From Thermomonospora echinospora (GTDB taxonomy: Bacteria > Actinomycetota > Actinomycetes > Streptosporangiales > Streptosporangiaceae), in contig NZ_FNVO01000014.1 of the NCBI RefSeq assembly GCF_900108175.1, positions 124,001-188,000 on the forward strand: a DNA stretch of 64,000 nucleotides, in the 5' to 3' direction. The notes beneath the pieces are model-generated. The model worked only from the letters and a program-made list of their open reading frames with translations, did no database searches and was not told where the DNA came from. Below, in pieces: positions 17,036 to 25,636 of the stretch; within the stretch, counting starts at the first letter, position 1, and every line of letters starts with the position of its first letter. The position numbers were made by a program, and so were the translations under genes.

Positions 17036-17824
17036 GCTGTTCTCGCGCAGGAAGTCGCGGATGAGGGTGGCCCATTCCTCCGGCTGCTCGATGAAGGGGA
17101 GATGCCCGGTTGCGATCTCGGCGTAGCGCGCCCCGGGGATGGCATCGGCGAGCTGCCGGTGGTGGTGCGGGGTGACGAGCTGATCGAGCGTGGTGGAGAT
17201 GACGAGGGTCGGCACGGCGATCGCGGCAAGGTCGGCCCGGACGTCGATGTGCTCGATGAGCAGATCGAGGTGCTCCGGCGTGCCGGGCGGGATCGTGGCT
17301 GCGGTCATTTTGACCGCGGAGTCGAGGTCGTCCTGGGCCATGACGTCCAGGGCCGGGGCACTGAGACCGATCAGGGACAGATAGCCGGCCAGGCGCTCCG
17401 GGTCGCCCGCGCGGAGCAGGTCGCGCCACAGCCGCACAGCGAGCAGAAACCGTGGGTTGGGATGGGCGAAGCCCGCAGTGAGGACCAGAGCGGTGACGCG
17501 GTCGGGGTGGCGGGTGGCGGCCCGGATGGCGAGCGGGCTGCCCAGCGAGTACCCGGCGATGGCGAAGGTCTGCAGACCTTCCTCGACGGCGGTGGCGACC
17601 AGCTCGTCGGCCAGGGCGTTCAGCGCGAGCGGCGCATCGGCGCGCTTAGTGCGGCCGGTGCCGGGGTAGTCCGGGCCGACGACGGTGTGCTGTGCAGCCA
17701 GCGTGTCCATGATGGGGCCGTAGTTGGCATCGATGCCACCGCCGGCGCCATGGGCGAGCAGCAGGCCCGGACCGTTGCCGCGTACCATGCGGCCGAGGCT
17801 GGAGGCGGGCAGGGCAGTGGACAT
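17009..17824 (-). CDS. Alpha/beta hydrolase with MerR-controlled promoter
   Basis: A 271-residue hydrolase starting MSTALPASSLGRMVRGNGPG. The oxyanion motif LLLAHGAGGG comes early, the nucleophile elbow AGYSLGSP is mid-protein and the catalytic His is in ATGHLPFIE. ATG 17824 has GAGGGA six bases upstream; an upstream GTG at 17956 would add 44 residues without support, although it is close to the promoter. The final residues (SIGIYPAA) and stop come from a duplicated piece of a TetR gene, so the natural C terminus has been lost or replaced. It is divergent from a MerR regulator that likely activates it. A fragment of a close paralogue lies at 49.3 kb. Confidence 0.87.
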   Translation of the reverse strand: MSTALPASSLGRMVRGNGPGLLLAHGAGGGIDANYGPIMDTLAAQHTVVGPDYPGTGRTKRADAPLALNALADELVATAVEEGLQTFAIAGYSLGSPLAIRAATRHPDRVTALVLTAGFAHPNPRFLLAVRLWRDLLRAGDPERLAGYLSLIGLSAPALDVMAQDDLDSAVKMTAATIPPGTPEHLDLLIEHIDVRADLAAIAVPTLVISTTLDQLVTPHHHRQLADAIPGARYAEIATGHLPFIEQPEEWATLIRDFLRENSSIGIYPAA

Positions 17825-17964
17825 GTTCTCTCCCTCGGATTCGGGCAGTGGGCGATCACTGCTGGGGGCGGCGGCGAGCACCGCCAAGGCGGCTGTGCGG
17901 TGCGGCGCAGAGGGGAAAGGGGTCCCGGTCGCCGACCCCGCCGTGTTGGTGGTCACGACCGGAA

Positions 17965-17995
17965 CGTTAAAGTCTCACATCAATGTGAGAGTCAA
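17965..17995 (-). promoter_or_regulatory. MerR-type promoter with 19-bp spacer and operator palindrome
   Basis: On the minus strand TTGACT (17990-17995) and TTAACG (17965-17970) are separated by exactly 19 bases. The spacer carries most of the palindrome TCTCACAT-CA-ATGTGAGA (17973-17990). A 19-bp spacer holding a dyad is the hallmark of promoters that MerR-family activators untwist. It drives the hydrolase gene, and the regulator gene starts at 18016 in the other direction. Confidence 0.8.
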
Positions 17996-18015
17996 TGCGA
18001 TGAGGTGCAGGTCAC

Positions 18016-18408
18016 GTGCGCATCGGGGAGATGGTCCGCCGTACCGGAGTGAGTGAGCGACTGCTGCGCTACTACGAAGAACAGGGTCTGCTGGCGCCGA
18101 CACGGCTGTCGAGCGGCTACCGCGTCTACAACGATGCGGACGTGGACACGGTCCGGCGCATCCGAACCCTGCTCGCAGCCGGCCTGTCGACCACCACCAT
18201 CGCGCAGGTTCTGCCATGCGTCCGCGACGACGGCCCGAATCTCGCGCCAGTGTGCCCTGATCTGGTGGCGACACTGCGCCGCGAACGCGAGCGCATCGCC
18301 CACGCGATCAAGAACCTGCAGGTGTCACAGGACATGCTCGACGCCGTCATCGCCGCCGGCCCGGCCGAAACCGATGCGACGGTCCACCAACCGCTGCCAG
18401 CACGATAA
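18016..18408 (+). CDS. MerR-family transcriptional regulator
   Basis: A 130-residue regulator whose first 70 residues are the classic MerR winged helix (MRIGEMVRRTGVSERLLRYY, EEQGLLAPTRLSSGYRVYND), followed by the long dimerisation helix (LRRERERIAHAIKNLQVSQD). Two cysteines (LPCVRDD and APVCPDL) flank the start of that helix, but the arrangement is not that of the known metal sensors. The start is GTG 18016. The operator between -35 and -10 of the divergent hydrolase gene is its probable target. Confidence 0.93.
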   Translation: MRIGEMVRRTGVSERLLRYYEEQGLLAPTRLSSGYRVYNDADVDTVRRIRTLLAAGLSTTTIAQVLPCVRDDGPNLAPVCPDLVATLRRERERIAHAIKNLQVSQDMLDAVIAAGPAETDATVHQPLPAR

Positions 18409-18423
18409 ACGGGGAGACCCTGG

Positions 18424-18582
18424 TCACGGCGACACCTCGGGTGGGCTGCCGGCCCTGAGAGCCTGGAGTTCGGCGACGGCCGCGCGTTCGCGCTGCGCGG
18501 TGGCCTCCGCCCTGGCCTGGTCGCGGTCGCGTTCCAGACCGTCGGCGCGCAGCCGTTCGGCCCGCAGTTCGGCCCAGGTCTC
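18424..18582 (-). pseudogene. C-terminal fragment of a KfrA-like coiled-coil gene
   Basis: The minus strand encodes ELRAERLRADGLERDRDQAR and AEATAQRERAAVAELQALRA, nearly identical to the C terminus of the intact coiled-coil protein at 23,931-25,181. The match breaks at about 18582, where IS630-type sequence begins. The next piece of the same gene resumes at 19589 beyond the transposase. Confidence 0.8.
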
Positions 18583-19588
18583 CGCTAAGCGCGTATCCAA
18601 AGGTTCTGCGTGTAACCGGGTGTGAGATCGCCGGGGTGGGAGGGCGTTGACACCGGCCTCGCCGGGGGGTGGATCGAAGTTGCCCGCAACGTCCATCCCG
18701 CCCGGCGAGGTCGTGGCCGGTATGCGCCCGTCCAGTGGGTTCGCCAACCGTTCGGACGTCCAGGTGCACCAGTTGCGCCGCGATCTGCGGGGCCGGTGGC
18801 GGGTGGCGGTGCGGGCGGTGATGGTGCTGCTGTCGCTGCACGGTTTGTCGGCGGCGCAGATCGCCGTGCCGCTGGACTGTGATGCGGGCACGGTGCGCCG
18901 CTGGATCGCCCGGTTCAACGATCGTGGGGTGGCCGCCCTGGCCGACCGGCCGCGCAGTGGGCGGCCACCGTTGGGCGGGCCGCTGTCACCGGCGCGGATC
19001 GCCGGCCTGCTGCAACGGCCGGGACCGCGGACGGTGCCGCGGGTGTGGCGGTATCTGGGGCGGCCCCAGGTCAGCCTGCGCACGGTGTATCGACATCTTC
19101 GGCAGATCGCCATCTGGCGGCGGCCCAAGCTGATTGCCCGCGGTGACCCGGCCCGTGCCGGGGGTGGTGGCGGCGATCGCCGCCCGGCTGCGCCGGTTGC
19201 CGCCTGGCACGGTGGTGTGGGCGGCCAACGAGACCCACCTGCACCTGCTGCCCCAGGTGCGTGCGACCCGGACGCTGCACGGGCACCGTCCCCAGATCGC
19301 CCCAGATCGCACGCACCCGGTAAGAACCGGCAGATCACGGTGCTGGGGGCGTTGGAGGTGACCACCGGACGGTGGGCGTATCGGCTGGGCCGCCGCAGCG
19401 CGGCCGACTTCCTGGCCCTGCTGCAGCAGGTGATGGCGGCGTTCCCGGCCGCGCCGGCGGTCGTGGTGATCTGCGACAACGACAGCATCCACCACGCCCG
19501 CGCGGTGCGGGAGTTCGTGGCCGCCCATCCGGGCGTGCACCTGTGGTTCGGGGCGCGGTACAGCCCGCACGACAACCCGGTCGAGCGG
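18583..19588 (+). mobile_element. IS630-family insertion sequence remnant
   Basis: A segment of about 1 kb is inserted in a copy of the coiled-coil gene, as shown by comparison with 24,060-24,140. About 14-18 bases of the target are missing at the junction, and the transposase runs straight into target sequence on the right, so the right end of the element has been deleted. No terminal inverted repeat could be recognised. Confidence 0.7.
18722..19588 (+). pseudogene. IS630-family transposase, frameshifted and 3' truncated
   Basis: The N-terminal helix-turn-helix is intact (HGLSAAQIAVPLDCDAGTVR, RWIARFNDRGVAALADRPRS). Near 19137 the frame must shift to read VVAAIAARLRRLPPGTVVWA and NETHLHLLPQVRATRTLHGH, and it shifts back near 19310 at a duplicated CAGATCGC. 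The second catalytic region (VVVICDNDSIHHARAVREFV) and the last (YSPHDNPVERH) of the DDE fold are present. The C terminus after the final E is replaced by coiled-coil gene sequence. It cannot make an active enzyme unless the shift is programmed; many IS630 elements do use frameshifting, but the missing end argues against activity. Confidence 0.8.
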
Positions 19589-19702
19589 CACAGCCGTTCC
19601 GCCTCCTGTCCGGCGGTCGCTGCCTCGGCGCGGTACCGCTCGGCCGCACGCGTCGCGTCCTGGGCCATCGCCTGCGCCCGTTCGGCCTCGGCGACCGCAC
19701 CG
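19589..19702 (-). pseudogene. Internal fragment of the KfrA-like coiled-coil gene
   Basis: The minus strand encodes GAVAEAERAQAMAQDATRAA and ERYRAEAATAGQEAERL, matching the intact gene (AVAEAERAQAMVQDATRAAE). Homology ends abruptly near 19702. With 18424-18582 it shows that a second copy of the coiled-coil gene was present and then broken. Confidence 0.75.
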
Positions 19703-20097
19703 TGTGATGTGTCATATCGTCGACCTGTGGTTTTGTCAGATGCTGTCACCATGGTTGCCACCTGGTGTCACCAGCTCTGACCTGCGGGCTCTCTGGGTTT
19801 GCTGCACCGAATGCGGCTCATTGAAGTTGGTGAACTTGTGTGCACTATCTTGGGGCCGTCTCTGGTGCTAATCGGCGCGACTCGCCCTGGAGTTTCCCTG
19901 CTGTCCTTCTCGAGGAAATTCGAGGCATCGCCGTCGAAGCTGATACGTCCGTAGACCTTCGCCAGCGGGCTTGAGGCATTGATCGGCTGGCGGACGGGGA
20001 GGGGGCTGGGCCCGCCGAGCTGAGTCCGGAACGCGAGGACTACCTGCGGACGCAGATCGCGCACCGATGAGGTTTCCGCGCCGCGCCCGTCCGTACA
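19703..20097. other. No intact gene; unknown remnants
   Basis: Short frames on the minus strand (for example SPLAKVYGRISFDGDASNFL near 19.9-20.0 kb) look more protein-like than chance but have no start or neighbours to support them. GC is lower than average here. I see no terminal repeat or RNA gene. Confidence 0.3.
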
Positions 20098-20114
20098 TGT
20101 GAGATCGACTCACA
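20098..20114. promoter_or_regulatory. Palindrome TGTGAG-N5-CTCACA before the RibD-like gene
   Basis: Six-base arms flank ATCGA directly upstream of the AGGAGG ribosome binding site (20115-20120), so a bound repressor would also block translation initiation. The regulator is not identified. Confidence 0.5.
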
Positions 20115-20127
20115 GGAGGCTGACACG

Positions 20128-20712
20128 ATGCGGAAACTGACCTTCGCCATGAACCTGAGCCTGGACGGCTACATCGCCGCGCCCGGCGACGATCTCGGCT
20201 GGAGTGGGGGGGAGGGACCGGACTCATCGCCGAGCGCCGAGCTGTTCCAGTGGTGGTCCGACCGGGTGGGGGCGACGGGCCTGGCGCTGTACGGGCGCAA
20301 ATTGTGGGAGACGATGAGCCCCCACTGGCCGACCGCCGACCAGCAGCCCAACGCTACCCCGGCGGAGATCGAGTTCGCCCGCCGCTGGCGGGACATGCCG
20401 AAGGTGGTGTTCTCCTCGACGATCGACAAGGTCGACTGGAACACCCGCCTGGTCACCGGCGACGCGGTCGCCGAGATCGCCCGGCTCAGGGCCGAGGACG
20501 GCGGCCCGATGGACATCAGCGGCGCGACGCTCGCCGGGGCGGCCATGCGAGCCGGGCTGATCGACGAGTACGTGCTGGTCACCGTGCCGGTCCTGGTGGG
20601 CGGCGGCACGCCGTTCTTCACCGCGCTGGACAACTGGGTGAACCTGAACCTGGTCGAGACGCGGACATTTCCCGGCGGCGTGGTGCTGACCCGATACGAG
20701 ACGAGGCGATGA
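20128..20712 (+). CDS. Dihydrofolate reductase-like (RibD C-terminal domain) protein
   Basis: A 194-residue member of the RibD_C/DHFR-like family, starting MRKLTFAMNLSLDGYIAAPG. The SLDGYIA motif near the N terminus, the LYGRKLWETM segment and GGGTPFF near residue 155 are characteristic NADPH-binding elements of the family. AGGAGG lies eight bases before the ATG. Members are putative oxidoreductases of unknown substrate and are distinct from true folate DHFR. A second member lies at 43.8-44.4 kb. Confidence 0.9.
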   Translation: MRKLTFAMNLSLDGYIAAPGDDLGWSGGEGPDSSPSAELFQWWSDRVGATGLALYGRKLWETMSPHWPTADQQPNATPAEIEFARRWRDMPKVVFSSTIDKVDWNTRLVTGDAVAEIARLRAEDGGPMDISGATLAGAAMRAGLIDEYVLVTVPVLVGGGTPFFTALDNWVNLNLVETRTFPGGVVLTRYETRR

Positions 20713-20909
20713 GCACGGGCCACATGCTCGGCTCGTAAGGCCAGGTCGAAATTCTTCCTGGCGTGCTCACCGTGACCCTCGGCGATGAGGGAACCTTTTC
20801 CCGGCCCTTCCTTGCGTTCCGAGTGAGCTGTTGACCGACTCGCTGAAGATGAGGACGACGGTGACGCCTGCCCGTGCGCTGGACTCGTCGACGATGGGGA
20901 CTTGTCTGA

Positions 20910-21917
20910 TCACAGCGTCGCGGGCAGGCTCAGCCATGGTTTGTCGGTGGCGTCGAATCCGGTGAGCTCGGCGACCTTCCCGTCGACGATGTGCAGGACT
21001 GCGATGTTGAACAAACGGTATTCCGGGTCGTCGGGGGTGCGGAGGTACAGCACGGCGGCAGGCATGCGGTTGACCGTCGTGGCGATGCAGCGCCAGTCGT
21101 CGTAGCCGCGCTGGAAGAGCCCACTGGAGACCCAGCCGTCCACCGCGTCCTTGGCCGTGACGATCAAGGTGCCCGGCTCGGGCAGCATCGCGAAGCGCAG
21201 GTCGTCGCGCAGCAGGGCCATCAGCCCGTTGAGGTCGTTGCGCTCATGGGCGTCCATATACGACTTCACCACGCCGCGCTCGTCATCCGACAGCTCGTGC
21301 GTGGCAGGGCTCCGCCAGTCGAGGCGGCGGTCGGGCAACTGCTCGCGCATCGTCACGCGCGCCCGCTGCAGTGCGCTGGTCACTGATGCGACGGTCAGCT
21401 CGAGGGCGTTGGCGGCCTTCGACGCCGGCCAGCCGAGGACGTCGCGCAAGATGAACACCGCCCGCTGCCGCGGCGGCAGGTGCTGGACGGCGACGATGAA
21501 CGCCAGCTCGATCGTCTCCCGCGCCACCACCGATTCCTGCGGGTCCTCCGGGAGCATCCGGTCCGGGTAGGGCTGCAGGTAACGCACTTCCGAGCCCGCG
21601 CCCGGCAGCCCGGCAGGCACGGGTATGCGGTCGTTGCGCTTCTCCAGGAAGTCGAGGCAGGCGTTCGTCGCGATCCGGTACAGCCAGGTCCGCAGCGCAG
21701 CGTGGCCCTTGAACGACTCCCGCTTGTTCCACGCCCGCAGGAACGTCTCCTGCGTCATGTCCTGGGCGTCCTCGTAGTTCGCTAGCATCCGGTAGCAGTG
21801 CACCTGCAGCTCACGCCGGTAGCGCTCCGTGATGAGCGCGAACTGTGCTGCGTCATTTGAGCGGGCCGCCGCGATGAACGCGGCCTCGTCGTCGCCTAGC
21901 AGTCTGGCGTCGGTCAT
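20910..21917 (-). CDS. ECF sigma factor with SnoaL-like C-terminal domain (SigG/SigJ type)
   Basis: A 335-residue sigma factor. Region 2 is seen in CYRMLANYEDAQDMTQETFL and RAWNKRESFKGHAALRTWLY, and region 4 in LPPRQRAVFILRDVLGWPAS and KAANALELTVASVTSALQRA. Residues about 205-335 form a SnoaL-like domain (SYMDAHERNDLNGLMALLRD, then YRLFNIAVLHIVDGKVAELT) that in this class often replaces an anti-sigma factor in control. AAGGA precedes the ATG at 21917. It controls unknown stress genes; no anti-sigma gene is adjacent. Confidence 0.92.
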   Translation of the reverse strand: MTDARLLGDDEAAFIAAARSNDAAQFALITERYRRELQVHCYRMLANYEDAQDMTQETFLRAWNKRESFKGHAALRTWLYRIATNACLDFLEKRNDRIPVPAGLPGAGSEVRYLQPYPDRMLPEDPQESVVARETIELAFIVAVQHLPPRQRAVFILRDVLGWPASKAANALELTVASVTSALQRARVTMREQLPDRRLDWRSPATHELSDDERGVVKSYMDAHERNDLNGLMALLRDDLRFAMLPEPGTLIVTAKDAVDGWVSSGLFQRGYDDWRCIATTVNRMPAAVLYLRTPDDPEYRLFNIAVLHIVDGKVAELTGFDATDKPWLSLPATL

Positions 21918-22287
21918 GGTCGTCCATCCTTCCGCGGGTGGCGAGGGGCTACCAGAACTGACGACGTGGCGGAGGATTTCTGAGCGGTGAAGCCGCTGAC
22001 ACCGGGCCGTTCGTCAGGCCGGATGGGTCGGGTCGATCCGGGGGACGTGTTCGGGTCGGGCACACCCTCGATGTCGAGGTGGGGTCCCCGTAGTACTGGG
22101 GAAAGATCGGGCGGATATGGCCGGTCTGGCTGATCGCCCAGTGCAGCGGCCGATCCCGGCCGGCCAGCGGCAAGCCCTATGCGTCGTCTTCGGCGTCCGG
22201 GTCATGCAACGGACGGTGGCTGCCGCCGAGGTCGGGTAGGTGAAAGCGCTTGTTGAAGACATGGAGAACTCCGACACGAAGAAAAAG
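21918..22287. other. Intergenic region, no clear gene
   Basis: A minus-strand frame near 22.0-22.2 kb (GHIRPIFPQYYGDPTST) looks protein-like for about 30 residues but has no start or recognisable family. The last part is AT-rich and leads into the TetR operators. Confidence 0.3.
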
Positions 22288-22339
22288 CGGACCAGCTGGT
22301 CCGTTTCTCGACGATAGTAGAAACGGACCAGTGGTTCCG
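22288..22339. promoter_or_regulatory. Two related 16-bp operator-like sites upstream of a TetR gene
   Basis: CGGACCAGCTGGTCCG (22288-22303) is a perfect palindrome, and CGGACCAGTGGTTCCG (22324-22339) shares its left half exactly and most of the right half. They are spaced 36 bases start to start and the second ends 19 bases before the GTG start, a typical autoregulatory layout. Confidence 0.7.
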
Positions 22340-22358
22340 TATCGGGTACGATCGTGAT

Positions 22359-22970
22359 GTGACCGCCGCCGTGAGCCCCCCGACCAGGAAGGATGCCGCG
22401 CGCAACCGCGCTCGGCTGCTGGAGGCTGCGGAGCAGCTCTTCTCCACCGAAGGGCTGAGCGTGACGCTGAAGGACATCGCCGCCCGGGCCGGCGTGGGTG
22501 TCGGCACCGTCTACCGGCACTTCCCGACGAAGGGCGACGTGCTGGACGCGCTCTTCGCCGACCGGCTGGCCTGCGCGACCGAGAGCGCCCGAGCGGCGGC
22601 GGCCGATGCGGACGGGTGGCGCGGTCTGGTCCGCTACCTCGAGGACGCGATGGACATGCAGGCGAACAACTGCGGCCTCCGAGGGCTGGTGATGGAAACC
22701 GAGCCCAGCAGCCCGCTAGTGGTCAAGACCCGGCAGGAGATCACCGTGCTGGTGCAGCAGATGGTCGCCAAGGCCCGAGAGCAGGGCACGCTCCGCCCCG
22801 ACTTCGACGCCACCGACCTCACCTTTGTCCAGGTCGCGCTGGCGGCGATCATGGACGCGACCCGGGACACCGACCCGGACCTGTACCGCCGCCACCTCAA
22901 GCTGTTCCTCGACGGCATGCGCTCAGCGGGGCACCGGGAACCGCTGGAAGCCAGGGCAGCCACGCACTGA
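22359..22970 (+). CDS. TetR-family regulator
   Basis: A 203-residue repressor with the N-terminal helix-turn-helix [20 protein letters not shown] and [20 protein letters not shown], the most typical TetR signature in the window. The C-terminal domain ([20 protein letters not shown]) resembles the TetR_C class found beside oxidoreductase or efflux genes. The start is GTG 22359, just after two operator-like palindromes. The gene it controls has apparently been lost: downstream is a Tn3 remnant and upstream an unrelated region. Confidence 0.93.
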   Translation: MTAAVSPPTRKDAARNRARLLEAAEQLFSTEGLSVTLKDIAARAGVGVGTVYRHFPTKGDVLDALFADRLACATESARAAAADADGWRGLVRYLEDAMDMQANNCGLRGLVMETEPSSPLVVKTRQEITVLVQQMVAKAREQGTLRPDFDATDLTFVQVALAAIMDATRDTDPDLYRRHLKLFLDGMRSAGHREPLEARAATH

Positions 22971-23014
22971 CCTTCCCCATGCCGGCCCCGCCCGGCGCCC
23001 GGCAGCAACGAGCC

Positions 23015-23797
23015 CGGCGGTCGGTGTAGTTCGCCTCGATGTCGGCGTCGGTGCCGTGCCGCAGCAGCCCTTCGATCATCGCCGCGACCTCCGAGGAGGA
23101 GCACGACTTGAGCTGGGAGTACACGCACAGGCGGCCTTTGTCGACATGCCAGTAGATCATGACGCCGTGGCCGCCGTAGCGGGCGTGGAACTCTGTCATC
23201 AGGTTGGAGTCCCACGAGGCGAACCGCTTGGAGTCCGACGCCGTTGACGTCGCTGTCCCCCACCAGGTGGGCTCGCGGGCTTTCAGGGTGGCGTTGACAA
23301 CCGTGACGATCGCCTCGCGCAGGTTCTCGCGGGTGACGTAGGTGGCGCGCACGCGGCGCAGGGCGGCTTCGTCCTGGCCGTGCTCGCCGGTCGCGGCCAT
23401 CTGCCGGATTCCCATGTTGGTGCCGAGCGCGAACAGCACCAGCAGCAGCCGCCGGTTGAGCGTGGCCTTGTCGAGGACCTCGCGGGTGGCGACCGAGGTG
23501 AATGCATCGGGGAAGCCGGTGATGAACGCGATGTCCTTCAGGATGTCGAGCAGGTCGATCGTGCCCCACCGGCGCTGCACCTCGGCCTTCAGCGCACCCG
23601 GGTTCTTCGGCTCAGGCAGCTTGTCGAGCTTGGGGACGCTCACCCACGGCTTGCCCGCCCGGGTGATGACCCGCACCCCGCCCGTGCTCTGCGTCGCCAG
23701 GCCGGTGTTCAGCCGGTCCAGGGCCTCGCCGCTTCTTCAGGCCGGCGACGAACTCGGCCGGATCCAGCGGCTTGGCCAGGGCGGCGTAGTTGGACAT
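23015..23797 (-). pseudogene. Tn3-family transposase, internal fragment with frameshift
   Basis: The minus-strand frame from 23676 reads [20 protein letters not shown]-type sequence and then [60 protein letters not shown] and EANYTD, all typical of the catalytic half of Tn3 transposases. Upstream (23676-23797) the reading continues in another frame ([18 protein letters not shown]), so there is at least one frameshift. Homology stops at about 23015, so the last third is missing. Confidence 0.85.
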
Positions 23798-23930
23798 CGT
23801 GGTTGGCCTCGAACTCGCCCGGCAGATCCTCCTACCAGCCGGTATGGCCCCTTGAAACCATCACGTAGCGGATCCGAGAAGCAGCTCACCGCTACTTTGC
23901 GGCTCGTCGTAGCTATAAGAGTTCGGACCC

Positions 23931-25181
23931 TCATGGCGCCGCCTCGGGCCGGTCGCGGGCCCGGAGGGCCTGGAGTTCGGCGACGACCGCGCGTTCGCGC
24001 TGCGCGGTGGCCTCCGCCCTGGCCTGGTCGCGGTCGCGTTCCAGACCGTCGGCGCGCAGCCGTTCGGCCCGCAGTTCGGCCCGGGTCTCCTCCAGTTCCC
24101 GGCGCAGCCGTTCCGCCTCCTGTCCGGCGGTCGCCGCCTCGGCGCGGTACCGCTCGGCCGCACGCGTTGCGTCCTGGACCATCGCCTGCGCCCGTTCGGC
24201 TTCGGCGACCGCACCGGCCCGCAACGTCGTTTCCTCCTGGGCTCGTGCCTCGGCCCGCTCCCGTGACTCCTCGGCCGCCTGCATGCGGGCCTCGGCTCGT
24301 TCGCGGGCCTCCTCGGCGGCCTGCGCCCGCGCCTGTGCCACGGCCTGCTCCCGGTCGGCCCGGGCCGCCTCCTCTCTGGCCGCCTCGGCCTGCGTCCGTG
24401 CCTGCCGCGCCTGCCGCAAAGCGGCGTCCGCTTCCCGGCGCGCCTCCTGGGCGTCCCGGCTCGCCGCGGCGGCCTCGGTCTGGGCCTGTTCGGCGGCCGC
24501 CCGCGCCTCGGCCACGGCGCGTTCGGCCTCCTGACGCGCGGCACGCACCAACCCGTCGGCCTCACGCCGCACGGCCTGGACCGTACGCTCGGCCTCTTCA
24601 TGGGCCGCCTGCACACTCGCTGCGGCTTCGGCCCGTTCGCGTTCGGCGGTCTCCAGGGCCGCGTCCCGTTCCCGTTCGGCCTCCTGAGCCCGCTGCCGTG
24701 CGGCGCGGGCGCGCTCACGCGCCTTGTCGGCGGCCTCCTCGGCCTGGACGGCCCGGTCGGTGGCCTCCTCCCGCCCGGCCATCGCGGCGGCCACCTGCGC
24801 CTGTGCCTCGGCGCGGACGGCACTCACGCGCGCCTCGACCCCCCGCGGCGACAGCTCCGACTCCAGGGCCTGCGCCAACGGGGCCAGCACCGCGGCCAGC
24901 CCCTGCTCCATCCGCTCGTACAGATCCTCGGCCCTGGCCAGCGCGCCCTCCAGCCCGGGCGTCGCACGCCGCAACTCGCGCTCACGCTTGGCCCGCGCCT
25001 GGCAGTCGCTTCCGGCGCAGTATTCCCGGGGCCGCCCCCGCCCCGGCCGCTGCGGCACCGGCCGCCCGCAGTATCCGCAGGGCCGCTCACTCACCTCGGG
25101 CTCGGCGCTCCTTTCGGGCGTCGTCCGCTCATCGCCGTCCTCGCCGAGCCGGCCCCGCTCCGCCGGGATCGATGAAGTCAC
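23931..25181 (-). CDS. KfrA-like long coiled-coil protein with N-terminal zinc-finger-like motif
   Basis: About 416 residues. An N-terminal CGYCGRPVPQRPGRGRPREY followed by CAGSDCQARAKR gives a C-x2-C...C-x4-C pattern. The remaining 300 or more residues are an almost unbroken heptad-rich, Ala/Glu/Arg coiled coil. This layout is common in actinobacteria (KfrA-like, plasmid-partition or structural roles suggested). GTG 25181 was chosen because GGGAGG stands nine bases upstream; the frame is open to 25307. Fragments of a second copy flank the IS630 remnant at 18.4-19.7 kb. Its role here is unknown; DNA binding plus long-range bridging is a reasonable guess. Confidence 0.75.
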   Translation of the reverse strand: MTSSIPAERGRLGEDGDERTTPERSAEPEVSERPCGYCGRPVPQRPGRGRPREYCAGSDCQARAKRERELRRATPGLEGALARAEDLYERMEQGLAAVLAPLAQALESELSPRGVEARVSAVRAEAQAQVAAAMAGREEATDRAVQAEEAADKARERARAARQRAQEAERERDAALETAERERAEAAASVQAAHEEAERTVQAVRREADGLVRAARQEAERAVAEARAAAEQAQTEAAAASRDAQEARREADAALRQARQARTQAEAAREEAARADREQAVAQARAQAAEEARERAEARMQAAEESRERAEARAQEETTLRAGAVAEAERAQAMVQDATRAAERYRAEAATAGQEAERLRRELEETRAELRAERLRADGLERDRDQARAEATAQRERAVVAELQALRARDRPEAAP

Positions 25182-25636
25182 AGGCCAGTGCCTCCCAGAT
25201 GACGCAACAGACCTCTGGGCACCTCCGCGCCCAGAGCACGGCCCGCCCTCGGGCCCGCCGCCCGATGATCTCAAACCCGGTCCCTCGGCCTCCACCTCTT
25301 CTCTCATTTTCTAGATTTCTGTTTCCAGAAAATATTAATCCATCAAAAAGAGATCCCCCCTAACTGACGGGAATGTTCGTTCCCAGTAGTCACTGCAGAC
25401 GGCTGTCGAGACTGCGACTCGTCATGACGTCCTGTCTCGGCGAAGCTGAGGCCGTCTCACCGAACTTGATGTGGGCCACCGTGAACCCGATGCCGGTCTC
25501 AACGAAGGTGATGCCGCCCCGGGTGAGCGCCGCGGCGGCCGGTCATCGGTCAGGCGGGCCGCACAAGACGAGACAGGTCCCTTGATGGCCCGAAGCGGAC
25601 GTAGTCCATGAGGGCGGTGCGCACGTCTGAGCTGAT
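25182..25636. other. Intergenic region with AT-rich patch
   Basis: The stretch around 25310-25360 (TTTCTGTTTCCAGAAAATAT and following) is the most AT-rich spot in the neighbourhood and probably holds the promoter of the coiled-coil gene. TTTCTGTTTCCAGAAA contains a short dyad (TTTC...GAAA). No gene is seen. Confidence 0.35.

Noticed and set aside
22014-22520. A minus-strand frame overlapping the TetR gene
   Set aside because: It has no family, runs through the operators and lacks a ribosome binding site.
24100-24800. Repetitive GC-rich DNA resembling a satellite
   Set aside because: It encodes the heptad repeats of the coiled-coil protein; no exact repeat unit exists.
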